A stretch of 36,146 nt of DNA from UBA6136 sp041158345. Its GTDB lineage: Bacteria; Pseudomonadota; Gammaproteobacteria; Methylococcales; Methylococcaceae. Position numbers and translations under genes: made by a program. Shown here piece after piece: positions 17,050 to 25,271 of this stretch. The DNA lies in assembly GCA_041158345.1 (NCBI GenBank), contig JBEBBO010000068.1, positions 1 to 36,146 on the forward strand. The letters are read 5' to 3'. The stretch's first letter is position 1. Each line of letters starts with the position of its first letter. Below the pieces are notes generated by a model, which saw nothing but the letters and a program-made list of their open reading frames with translations, searched no databases and had not been told where the DNA came from.

Positions 17050-17084
17050 ATGGTTTAGCTCTATTGTTCCCGTATTGAATCATG

Positions 17085-17125
17085 GGCCCTTGTATCAACT
17101 CGATTCAAGGGCCTCTCTTCTTCCT
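17085..17125 (+). terminator. Likely rho-independent terminator after the CE4 gene
   Basis: GGCCCTTG (17085-17092) pairs with CAAGGGCC (17106-17113) in a perfect eight-base stem with a 13-base loop. The T/C-rich tract TCTCTTCTTCCTTT follows. It lies about 35 bases past the CE4 stop on the plus strand. It could also slow transcription arriving from the opposite operon, but the T tract fits the plus strand. Confidence 0.7.
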
Positions 17126-17291
17126 TTGCAGACCATCTGATTCTTTTTTGTCTATCTTAACGGTACCTTGAGTACATCTCGATTTCAGCATGGCTTCAGC
17201 CAGAGCCAAGCGATTTATTAGCGCCATTCCAGAGGGTACTTATAAAGTGATCAATCAAACCTTTGGTGTTCCATGCTGAACCCATGAAAGG

Positions 17292-19394
17292 TCAGTATTG
17301 AGAGTACGTACTGCGAAGGCTGTAGTAAGAAGGTTTTAGCCTTTCATGATAAGTCGGTAGATCCCAGGAATGGAGTGAGTACTTTCCTAAGTTCAACGGG
17401 GCCATGGTGAATGAATGAGTTAGCCCCGCGCCTATGTGGATGGCATCAACATGAAGTGGTGTGAATTGGGTAATCTGCCCATTTCCAAAGCTGGATACCA
17501 CTTGCCCCTCAGAAGGATCCATGAAGTTGAGCAACTGCCACGGTATTCGCATTTCAAGAATGCCTGAGTTGTAGGCGTAGTCCGTGAGAGAGTCATAGCT
17601 CCTTGATCTTAAATTACCGTTCCCCGACCTAAGAACCCCAGTTTCAACCGTTTCCGGAGGGACTGTCGTCATTTCTATCGGTAGATAAAGCTTACGACTT
17701 AAGATCAGGCGGGTAGGCACGAATGTGCCTTCGGTAAAAAACTCATGATCCGCCTCAAGCGGGATCAGATGATCTCGATGGTGTGCGTTTAGCGCATAAA
17801 AAAGATCGTAGCGCGGATCAACTGTCACTCTGGAGATTCCTCCAGGATCGACCTCAACTAAAAAATCGGCTTCACGACTGAAAGCCACATCATGGGCAAT
17901 GCTGCTGCCATTCCCCTGACCGGGCAGACTATCGATTGCAATTATGAATTTCGGGGATTCGGGGTGTTGCGATCGGGCATCCAGCATGATGTAAAGATAT
18001 TTTTCGTCACTCTTTACAAACGTTTTCACCCCGCCGTTCTCAGACACAGGCCGAGTATCCGACCACTCCTTGGATTTACCATCAACGATACAGACATTTG
18101 ATTTTCCGGGGTCAAAGGCCAAGACGCCGTAAACTTGTTCCGTACTCTGGGGATTCGACCAATAAGCACGCCGATCCGGCAAGTCATAGTCCATGGTATT
18201 CCAGGTTCTCTTGAACCATTCGTCCTGCCAACTGAAGAGGACGCCACCCGCGTATCCTTCATCGTGAATGTCCCGAAACATATTATCCGCCATCTCCCCT
18301 TGCTGGATCTCGTTGATTCCTCCCTGATTGAATCCACGAAATGGGTCGGTGTGAACCACGCCTCGGGCAGAAGGCACGCCATATTCAGCAACGATGACTG
18401 GGACCGAGTGCATTTTTCGAAGGTCCCGAAGATAGCCTTTGAAGGTATCAATTCGCCCGGATGCGTCAAAATAAACCTGATAGTCCTTTTGAAACTTAAG
18501 CGAGTCTGGATAATAGGGATAGATGTGATAAGACGCAAAGAGACCTGCTTCAAACGCGGAATTTGCGCGAATATGCTCCTGATTAACCTCAACCAAATCC
18601 TCACGATCAAGGGGTTCATTGGGGTGCTTGAGCGGATCTGTCGTTGGCCAGTTCACAAAGCTGATAGGTCGTGACTGACCCCATTTACTGATTTCGTAGT
18701 TGGCCACGCGATCACCGACCTCGGCTAAAAAGACCTCGAAGGGAGACGCCGATTTGGAACTCAAATAGGGCCCTTCATAATCGGGATACAGAGGGTTCGC
18801 GTCGTTAGTTCCCATCACAAAATAGGGATCCCACTCCACGCCCAGCAGCCATCCGATGACGTAGGGCGAAATGTCTTTCCGATATCGTCCACTTGCATGA
18901 CCACGCTCTGGAGCGATATCCCTGTGGCCATGGACCACATCGACCAGGGTCTGGGCATCCCTCACAAAGGCTTCCTTGATTCGTGGATCGTGCGCGTTGC
19001 CAATATCCGCAATGTCATTCTCATCGACCCAGACACCCTGAAGTAGCATCAAGGGTTTTTTACGGCCCTTATTAAAGTCGTAAAGTGCCTCATAAAATGC
19101 GGGGCTTAACAGTGTATAAACGCGAATCACGTTGGCATTCATGCTCGTGATTTGACCAAACCAGCGTAGATACATCGTTTTGGTAATGCCAAACTCGCCC
19201 GGAAACTTCCCCGGCATCCCTGAACCTAGGTTGACGCCTTTTAGGTACGTTTTTTCCCAGTTACCACTGGGACCGTGCGTGTAGAAAAATTGATGATCTA
19301 CTTTAGAGGCCGGAAGTGTTGTTGCGTATGCCTTCGGCGCTAGGGCAAAAACCATTGCAAAAGCCAAAAGGAATGGAGTCGAAGAGCGGGCCAT
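17292..19394 (-). CDS. Exported clan GH-A (GH2/GH5-like TIM-barrel) glycoside hydrolase, last gene of the exopolysaccharide operon
   Basis: A protein of 700 residues. A signal peptide (MARSSTPFLLAFAMVFALAP, cleavage near AYA-T) is followed by a TIM barrel (about 45-410). The barrel shows the GH-A pattern: LKGVNLG near the start, the acid/base E187 in GWLLGVEWD and the nucleophile E337 in VIVAEYG. About 290 further residues form a beta-rich accessory part. It should cleave a beta-glycan in the periplasm or outside. GAGGTGA lies a few bases before ATG 19394, and the gene follows the preceding operon gene by 77 bases. Position and domain type recall the C-terminal hydrolase half of PgaB, here a separate protein. 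Substrate is unknown. The GH call is firm; the link to the operon is inference. Confidence 0.85.
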   Translation of the reverse strand: MARSSTPFLLAFAMVFALAPKAYATTLPASKVDHQFFYTHGPSGNWEKTYLKGVNLGSGMPGKFPGEFGITKTMYLRWFGQITSMNANVIRVYTLLSPAFYEALYDFNKGRKKPLMLLQGVWVDENDIADIGNAHDPRIKEAFVRDAQTLVDVVHGHRDIAPERGHASGRYRKDISPYVIGWLLGVEWDPYFVMGTNDANPLYPDYEGPYLSSKSASPFEVFLAEVGDRVANYEISKWGQSRPISFVNWPTTDPLKHPNEPLDREDLVEVNQEHIRANSAFEAGLFASYHIYPYYPDSLKFQKDYQVYFDASGRIDTFKGYLRDLRKMHSVPVIVAEYGVPSARGVVHTDPFRGFNQGGINEIQQGEMADNMFRDIHDEGYAGGVLFSWQDEWFKRTWNTMDYDLPDRRAYWSNPQSTEQVYGVLAFDPGKSNVCIVDGKSKEWSDTRPVSENGGVKTFVKSDEKYLYIMLDARSQHPESPKFIIAIDSLPGQGNGSSIAHDVAFSREADFLVEVDPGGISRVTVDPRYDLFYALNAHHRDHLIPLEADHEFFTEGTFVPTRLILSRKLYLPIEMTTVPPETVETGVLRSGNGNLRSRSYDSLTDYAYNSGILEMRIPWQLLNFMDPSEGQVVSSFGNGQITQFTPLHVDAIHIGAGLTHSFTMAPLNLGKYSLHSWDLPTYHERLKPSYYSLRSTYSQY

Positions 19395-19471
19395 CTAGTC
19401 ACCTCAGAACGTTTTATGAAATGTTTCTGAGGCTAGTCGGTTCTGATTCGAATGAAGATCCGGACTAATAC

Positions 19472-21343
19472 TTAGTCGATCAACTTTGGCGGATTAACCC
19501 GAATCTTTCGGAAATACCGTGTTCTTGAAAAGCGACAAACTTCGACCCGTTGCTCCCCTTTGAAAACTTCCACTTCTAATCGATTGGGGCACTTTCTGGG
19601 GAGCCGGTAGAGATTTCGAAGTCCCACAGGAAGATCAATCGTAGAGGATCCCAGATCAATGGGGGACTCGATCACGAGCTCGTATTTGTTCTTTGTGCGT
19701 TCAAGAAGAGATTTTTGTTTAGCAAGGGCTTGGAGCCGTTCTCGATAGATGTCGAGTTCTGTCAATTCCAAATTCATACGTAGCTGATCAAAGAAGCCCT
19801 CAATCTGATTTTTATCCTCCGATCCCAGTGGAATATCCAGAAGCCTCATGGAGACTCTGGAACTGGACGGTTCCGGTTGATTGAGACCCATGAGATGGAT
19901 TCGCGAGGGAAGTATCATCAAGTCGTGATCACTTACCTGATCTTCTGAGGTCTGCAAAACCATGGGGAGGTCGAGCCCCTCAGGCTCGAATCCAGAGCGT
20001 GACAAATACCGAAATCCTGACTCTTGGAGTGCCCTAGCAAAGGCGATAGGAATAAGTTCTTGATCCGTTATGAACGTATCAATCGGTCTGACACCGTAGC
20101 CTTGCTCCAGAACCTGCCTGCTGATTCGTAAGACGCCCGTTTGAGAGCTTGGAAACGTCGGGTGATACCGTGCACCCGCATCGTCTGTCCATTGAATGAA
20201 TTCACCGCCCGTGCCCTTCTCTAAAGCATCCAAGGGAGGTGAACCCTTCAGCCACCCCAGACCGATCGGGTGGCCTAACTTTGAGATTGAAGCCAATTGC
20301 GCTTTGGTGAGGGGTGAAATCCAAAGGTCCGGTGTCATTGCCTTTAAAAAACCATAGTCGATGATGTACAGGGCTTTGACCCCCAATCGACTCTCTATGG
20401 CTGCCCAACGGGCCGCTTCCAGAAGATCCTTCTCTGTTCGAATCTCATGGCTGATCAATCCAGCCCTCTTAGCGAGATTGGATTTCTTGATGAGCGGCTG
20501 TCTTGTGCCGGATCTGAGATAAATGGTTTGAATCTGATCGTAAATCCAGGACGTCAGATCCCCTGATTGACTCTCCGAAATCAACTTAATAGGAAGACCA
20601 AGACCCAGACTCTGTCGAACGATGGAGCCGAGATCCAAACCAAATGCGTAGAGTGATCCCTTTCCGAAGGAATTCATAATCAGCGCAGCATCTCCACTCC
20701 CAAAGTGGGTGAGCGGGTGTTTGGCTCCTAAGTAACCCATGGTTTCAAAACTACTGATTTCGCCGTTGGGCGTTTCGAAACGGAGTGAGCTCGAATTTTC
20801 ACTTTGATTTTTGCACTGAGGCACACCCGCATCCACACAAATCATGGACTCCTCCATCGAGAATCGGGCTTTCCGGAAGCCAAATCGAGGTCCCAACTCT
20901 GATTCAACGTTCTGAGTAATCAGAACACTGCCCGATTGAACCTTGCGCAGAATGTGTTGGTAGATCCCCTCTGGCAAGGCTTTTCCCGAAAATGTCGGGT
21001 AGACCAAGATGACATCGGCATCTAGATCTTCTCTCTCATGTGCCAGACGAAATGGAAGGTTTTGCCGCCTCAACCCAGAGATCAGTCCTTCCCAGTCACT
21101 GTCCGGATTAGAGATCCAAACGACCATCGGATCACGTGCGTTTTTTTCCGTTAGCAATGATTGATCCACCGTGTTTGGGGCGACGCGGTCGGTCAAAAAT
21201 GGGCCCGCTGGAACCGGTTCTCTTGATAACCCATTAGAAAAGGAGCGGCCAAAGTCCCCCAAGAGCCCCACGGTAATCAGAAATCCGGAGAGGAAAACAC
21301 CCAGTAGAATTAATTCTGCGGATCTTCGAAATAAAGAACCCAT
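19472..21343 (-). CDS. Membrane-anchored protein with amidotransferase-like and degenerate NodB-like domains
   Basis: A protein of 623 residues. An N-terminal membrane anchor (ELILLGVFLSGFLITVGLLG) is followed by a flavodoxin-like or class I amidotransferase-like region (about 65-270; DPMVVWISNPDSDWEGLI, GSVLITQN, GKGSLYAFGLDLG) without an obvious catalytic Cys triad. A long C-terminal region (about 290-620) looks like a polysaccharide-deacetylase or GH57/38-type barrel, with GLISHEIRTEKDLLEAA, ALYIIDYGF and a DTFITDQE segment. I see neither the FDDG nor the HxxxH metal motif, so it may bind rather than deacetylate. ATG 21343 has AGAGGG six bases upstream; ATG 21358 would overlap the GT2 stop as ATGA. 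It lies inside the exopolysaccharide operon after the glycosyltransferase. Confidence 0.7.
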   Translation of the reverse strand: MGSLFRRSAELILLGVFLSGFLITVGLLGDFGRSFSNGLSREPVPAGPFLTDRVAPNTVDQSLLTEKNARDPMVVWISNPDSDWEGLISGLRRQNLPFRLAHEREDLDADVILVYPTFSGKALPEGIYQHILRKVQSGSVLITQNVESELGPRFGFRKARFSMEESMICVDAGVPQCKNQSENSSSLRFETPNGEISSFETMGYLGAKHPLTHFGSGDAALIMNSFGKGSLYAFGLDLGSIVRQSLGLGLPIKLISESQSGDLTSWIYDQIQTIYLRSGTRQPLIKKSNLAKRAGLISHEIRTEKDLLEAARWAAIESRLGVKALYIIDYGFLKAMTPDLWISPLTKAQLASISKLGHPIGLGWLKGSPPLDALEKGTGGEFIQWTDDAGARYHPTFPSSQTGVLRISRQVLEQGYGVRPIDTFITDQELIPIAFARALQESGFRYLSRSGFEPEGLDLPMVLQTSEDQVSDHDLMILPSRIHLMGLNQPEPSSSRVSMRLLDIPLGSEDKNQIEGFFDQLRMNLELTELDIYRERLQALAKQKSLLERTKNKYELVIESPIDLGSSTIDLPVGLRNLYRLPRKCPNRLEVEVFKGEQRVEVCRFSRTRYFRKIRVNPPKLID

Positions 21344-21354
21344 GAGCTTCCCTC

Positions 21355-22755
21355 TCATCCTGCAGCAAGGCGACGGATTTCACCCCACCCCCCTTTTTTT
21401 CCAGTAACCCAGGTCAGTAGCCCGATGGTTCGCCAGTAATTCACCGGGATGCGATAGAAAAGCGTTTCAGGAAGCATCAAAAGGAGAAAAACCAAAACAT
21501 GAAGCGGGGACTGTCTCCGCCTTTGAAGGACGGCATCGTCCATCAGGAAGGCCAACGTGGAAATGAAGAGTGAAACGCCAAGGATCATGACAAGGAAAGC
21601 GGCCACACCAACAGCATCAGTGACGCCGAGAAGATAGGCCACAATGACGATGAGGATCCCCATCAATTCAATGAGAGGGCCGAGGAGCTCAAAGACCAGG
21701 TAAAACGGACAGGCTACCCAGCCTGCAATGCCTCCGTTCATCGAAAACAGAAGTGATCTGTTTTTAAATAGACTCTCACCAAGACCGCGTTGCCAGCGAA
21801 TTCTCTGATTGCGCAGCGAACGAATATCCTCGGGCGCTTCAGTCCAACAAATGGCATCAGGAACAAATTCGATGCGGTAGGCCTCACGCCTCTCCGAATA
21901 AATTCGGTGCATCCTGACAATCAACTCCATGTCCTCACCAATCGTGTCGGTCTGATAACCGCCAATCGCGATGAGCGCATCTTTTTTGAAAAGCCCGAAG
22001 GCGCCTGAGATGATCAGTAGCGCACCAAAGGATCGCCAGCCAATCCGTCCGTACATGAACGCCCGGAGATATTCGATGGCCTGGAATAGGGCCAATGGAT
22101 TCCGGGGAAGTCCGATATTAAGAACTTTGCCGTCCTTACACTCACACCCATTCACCAACCGCACCATGCCTCCGGCTGCAACCAGCCCGGGAATCTCCCC
22201 AAAAGGTCGCACGAGGCGTGTCAATGCCTCCGTAGGCAGAATCGTATCGGCGTCGAGAGTACAAATCAGCGAGAAATGCGCCGCATTAATACCAGCATTG
22301 AGCGCATCCGCCTTACCGCCATTCGCCTTATCGATAAGGCGAAAGTTAGGGTAAAGTCGGGAACGATAAACTGCGCGAATGGGTTGCGTAGGTAATGACG
22401 TATCAAGAGGCTCATTGACGGCGTAAAGATCCAACGCATCGAAGAGCACCTCGACGGTACGATCGGTGGATCCATCATTTACAACGACAATTTCACGCTC
22501 CGGATAATTCAATGACAGAAGCGAGGTGATAGATCGCATGATCGTCGCCGCTTCATTGAAAGCCGGGGAGATAATCGTAATGCCTGGCTCAAAGGGTCTT
22601 ACCGCCTGCGGTCCCAGCGACAACTCAACAGAAGAACCACCTCTGAACCACCGAAACGATGCCAGTAAAAGCGTTAGCGCAAAAAACAGCATCAATAGGG
22701 TGTAGACCCCAAAGAAATACTGATACCCCGCAATAAAGCTGTGGACGTAATTCAT
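21355..22755 (-). CDS. Processive family-2 glycosyltransferase, exopolysaccharide synthase (PgaC/cellulose-synthase-like)
   Basis: An inner-membrane synthase of 466 residues that should polymerise a beta-linked sugar from a nucleotide-sugar and push the chain across the membrane. One membrane segment lies near 12-33 and a C-terminal cluster near 340-440. The GT-A domain has all processive motifs: D94 in NDGSTD, D168-A-D170, the base E274-D275 in IGEDMEL, and Q317-R-I-R-W321. This resembles PgaC/IcaA and HasA-type enzymes, so UDP-GlcNAc is a plausible donor, but the sequence alone does not prove it. The start overlaps the stop of the HEAT-repeat gene as ATGA, which implies translational coupling. 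It is the catalytic centre of the operon. Confidence 0.92.
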   Translation of the reverse strand: MNYVHSFIAGYQYFFGVYTLLMLFFALTLLLASFRWFRGGSSVELSLGPQAVRPFEPGITIISPAFNEAATIMRSITSLLSLNYPEREIVVVNDGSTDRTVEVLFDALDLYAVNEPLDTSLPTQPIRAVYRSRLYPNFRLIDKANGGKADALNAGINAAHFSLICTLDADTILPTEALTRLVRPFGEIPGLVAAGGMVRLVNGCECKDGKVLNIGLPRNPLALFQAIEYLRAFMYGRIGWRSFGALLIISGAFGLFKKDALIAIGGYQTDTIGEDMELIVRMHRIYSERREAYRIEFVPDAICWTEAPEDIRSLRNQRIRWQRGLGESLFKNRSLLFSMNGGIAGWVACPFYLVFELLGPLIELMGILIVIVAYLLGVTDAVGVAAFLVMILGVSLFISTLAFLMDDAVLQRRRQSPLHVLVFLLLMLPETLFYRIPVNYWRTIGLLTWVTGKKGGWGEIRRLAAG

Positions 22756-23774
22756 GGCGCAGTGGGCTCCTGTTCAAGGGCTGAGAGGGCTGCAATTTGC
22801 CCCATGATCGAGACATAGGCACTCTTTGCTGCGCTCCGAACGGAGGGGCTTTCTCGAAACATCATTCGCTTTAGGGCGGGAAGATCAGAGGGCCCACCAT
22901 GCCGTCCAATGGCTCGGGCTGCATAAAAGCGGACTGCCGATTCCGGGTGTTCGAGATATGGCCTGACGAGTGGCAATTGGGATGAACAATTCACCAGCCG
23001 GATCGCCATCGTGAGCCAATCCGTCCGACTTTGAATGGGAAGAAATGTTCTAAGCGGCATTAACCGCCCCCCCTCACCCAGGTAGGGCATGAGTGCGATG
23101 AGTTTTGCTTCACGACCAAACCCCTCTTCAAGCAACAGTTCTATAAAGGCCGCTTCGACGTCGATCGGTGGCACATCCTCGAGGAGTTGCCCGAGAACAT
23201 GTCGATTCAGTGCCTGATGCCGCATCCCGAGCCGCAAGATGACGCGAAGCGCCTTCTGCATTTCGATCTGAAGTAAGGCCTTCGCAGCCGGGACAAATTC
23301 GAGTCTTTCTGGATTTTTTAAATAGGGGGACACAGCCCTCCATGCCCCTTGCGGCTTAACTAAGGCCAAAATCTTGAAGGCATAAATACGCGTTCTTGAG
23401 GAAGGCGATCCCCTGAGCTTTAAGAGGGCGTCCTGGCCTAATTGATCTCTTTCTTCTGGGGAGATAAGGGGGTTGAAAGACCCCGTGGTGCACTGCGCCA
23501 ATATGTATGATTCCGCTCGCCCATCGAAATCCTGTAGCAGGCCATACGCAAACAAGGAACCCTTGTGATTCGCCGCTCGCAGTTCATTTACTTTGATAGC
23601 AAGCTTTTCCCTGTAGTTGCCTTTCAAACTCTCGAGCCGGTGAATGAAGCGGCTAAACAACAGCAGAGGAAATGACAATGCCCATAGAAGGATTCCAAGA
23701 AAACCTGCCGCCCCCACGACCTTTGAAAAAAGAGGTAACTGATCAATTTGGAACCAAAGATAGGTAAGGCTCAT
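22752..23774 (-). CDS. Membrane-anchored HEAT-repeat protein
   Basis: A protein of 340 residues. One hydrophobic segment near the N-terminus (GAAGFLGILLWALSFPLLLF) is followed by a helical region rich in Leu, Ala and Arg. The pattern of paired helices is that of HEAT/armadillo repeats; the clearest units are at the end, AVRFYAARAIGRHGGPSDLPAL and SVRSAAKSAYVSIMG. HEAT repeats serve as protein docking surfaces. Here it probably scaffolds the synthase, with repeats on the cytosolic side, but topology is inferred. ATG 23774 is preferred; a TTG at 23783 would overlap the previous stop. Its own stop overlaps the GT2 start by four bases. It takes the place where Pga systems carry PgaD. Confidence 0.8.
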   Translation of the reverse strand: MSLTYLWFQIDQLPLFSKVVGAAGFLGILLWALSFPLLLFSRFIHRLESLKGNYREKLAIKVNELRAANHKGSLFAYGLLQDFDGRAESYILAQCTTGSFNPLISPEERDQLGQDALLKLRGSPSSRTRIYAFKILALVKPQGAWRAVSPYLKNPERLEFVPAAKALLQIEMQKALRVILRLGMRHQALNRHVLGQLLEDVPPIDVEAAFIELLLEEGFGREAKLIALMPYLGEGGRLMPLRTFLPIQSRTDWLTMAIRLVNCSSQLPLVRPYLEHPESAVRFYAARAIGRHGGPSDLPALKRMMFRESPSVRSAAKSAYVSIMGQIAALSALEQEPTAP

Positions 23775-23779
23775 CGTCG

Positions 23780-25045
23780 TCAAAAGCTGTACTTCAGGGC
23801 TAGATTTGCTCCAGCACGCGTATAGCTCGCGCCTTGAACGATGACTCCCGCATCGTAATAGAGTGAAAAGGGGCCTGCGATTTCCTGTAAGCCGCGCAGC
23901 AGATAGGTCTGAACCTGATCATTTCGATAAACACCTGGGCTCACAATGACTGGTTGCGTTCCGTAACCCAGCATCACCCCGACATAATCCCTATCATCGT
24001 AGTACCAGGAGGCATCTAGTAATCCACTGAACTTGAGTCCTCCCGCACCTTGTAGATCGCTCATATACAGCGTTCCTGCCAATCGGAGCTGATCGATATA
24101 CCCATCCAGAGTGACTGTGCCGATTTCATTGTTAATGGTCCGGTAGCTGGCATGTCGAAAGCCAAACTCAATGCCAACCGGCCAATCGGTCTGATATCGA
24201 ATGCTGCCCAACATGGACCATTGCGGAATGAAGTGCCCCGTTGGGCTGTCATAGGTCTCAATCGTCCCGACCCAATCTCCCAGAAACTTCTGGGTCACGC
24301 CGGCAGTCAGTGCAGCATCCGTGAGCCCAAAGCGGTTCAATTCAGCCACACGGCCATAAATGGTTTGGTCAGGCCCTTTCTTTTGGAGACCGACAAAGCT
24401 ACTGCTCCAATCTTTGTAGCCATGATTGAGGTATTCATACCCACCTCCAACTTCAGCCTCCCATTCTTTGCTTTTATCCAGGGTTGCAGGTTCTCTGGAG
24501 TAATCAAGGCCTGCTACGTAGCTCACCAAAGTTGCATGTTGCTGGTCGTTCATGACGTTCTTGGCTTGGCGAAGGGTGCTGTCCAGCGCGCGCTGATCCC
24601 CTTTCTTTTTAAGCGCCTTGGCCAGAGCCTGATGCGCATCCATCCGGTCCGGGGAAATCAACAAGGCCCGGCGATAGAGGTCCAAAGCAGCATCGGCATC
24701 ATCCGACCAAAAGGCGACATCACCCATGCCGAGAAGAAAATCAGAGTTCCATGGGCAACTTGTCACGAGCTCGTTATAGACCTTAAGTGAATCATCGTAG
24801 CGATGGGCCCAACTGAGGCGCTTGGCCTTCTCAAATTTAGCCTCGGTTTCTATATCGCAAGTCCGTTGCAATTCCCCATTCCTCAGATGGCTATGGGGAT
24901 GGATATCAGCCTGATCAGAGCCATTGGCTGTTATATGGATTTCTGAAGACTCTGTAATGGTGGGCAGTGCACCCATCGACAATACGGCCGAAACCACAGG
25001 AAGCCCTCTCAACAAAGAGGGCACAATCAATTGAAGGCTAGGCAT
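23780..25045 (-). CDS. TPR plus YaiO-family outer-membrane beta-barrel protein
   Basis: A protein of 421 residues and first gene of the exopolysaccharide operon. A signal peptide-like N-terminus (LRGLPVVSAVLSMGALPT) precedes two or three TPR units (about 72-175; AHRYDDSLKVYNELV, DAALDLYRRALLISPDRM, DAHQALAKALKKKGD). The rest (185-421) is an amphipathic beta-barrel of YaiO type ending in the outer-membrane signature Tyr-Ser-Phe. GGGGAG lies five bases before the ATG. By analogy with PgaA and BcsC, where TPRs guide a polymer to an outer-membrane pore, it could export the polysaccharide made by the GT2. The barrel is small, though, about 235 residues, so pore function is a guess. Confidence 0.85.
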   Translation of the reverse strand: MPSLQLIVPSLLRGLPVVSAVLSMGALPTITESSEIHITANGSDQADIHPHSHLRNGELQRTCDIETEAKFEKAKRLSWAHRYDDSLKVYNELVTSCPWNSDFLLGMGDVAFWSDDADAALDLYRRALLISPDRMDAHQALAKALKKKGDQRALDSTLRQAKNVMNDQQHATLVSYVAGLDYSREPATLDKSKEWEAEVGGGYEYLNHGYKDWSSSFVGLQKKGPDQTIYGRVAELNRFGLTDAALTAGVTQKFLGDWVGTIETYDSPTGHFIPQWSMLGSIRYQTDWPVGIEFGFRHASYRTINNEIGTVTLDGYIDQLRLAGTLYMSDLQGAGGLKFSGLLDASWYYDDRDYVGVMLGYGTQPVIVSPGVYRNDQVQTYLLRGLQEIAGPFSLYYDAGVIVQGASYTRAGANLALKYSF

Positions 25046-25137
25046 TCAAACTCCCCATTCGCACCAAAAGAACAAGCAGGTCGGCTTACTTGCTCACACC
25101 GGAGATGAATCCTATTGGGCTCCTGCGCATTTCCCTA

Positions 25138-25168
25138 TCCGCAAGAACACCTACTACCCCGTCCGCAA
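25138..25168. promoter_or_regulatory. Direct repeat TCCGCAA upstream of the exopolysaccharide operon
   Basis: Two perfect copies of TCCGCAA sit at 25138-25144 and 25162-25168, 24 bases apart start to start. On the minus strand they read TTGCGGA and lie about 95-125 bases before the operon's first start codon. The spacing is near two helical turns, so the pair could bind a regulator dimer. No regulator gene is adjacent, and this may be chance. Confidence 0.3.
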
Positions 25169-25271
25169 AATATGAGACTTACACTTTGACTTAGTCACTG
25201 AACTTCGCGCCCTGCGGCCAGGCACATTGTTCGCCATAAAGTGGCCGCCTTAATACCTTGGATGACTCGGC

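Noticed and set aside
17292..25045. Cellulose synthase (bcs) operon
   Set aside because: There is no PilZ domain, BcsB-like protein or BcsZ-type endoglucanase; the GT2 is closer in size and layout to PgaC-like synthases.
25214..25248. Terminator hairpin GCGGCCA/TGGCCGC after the lipoprotein gene
   Set aside because: The stem is good but the loop is over 20 bases and no T-run follows on the minus strand.
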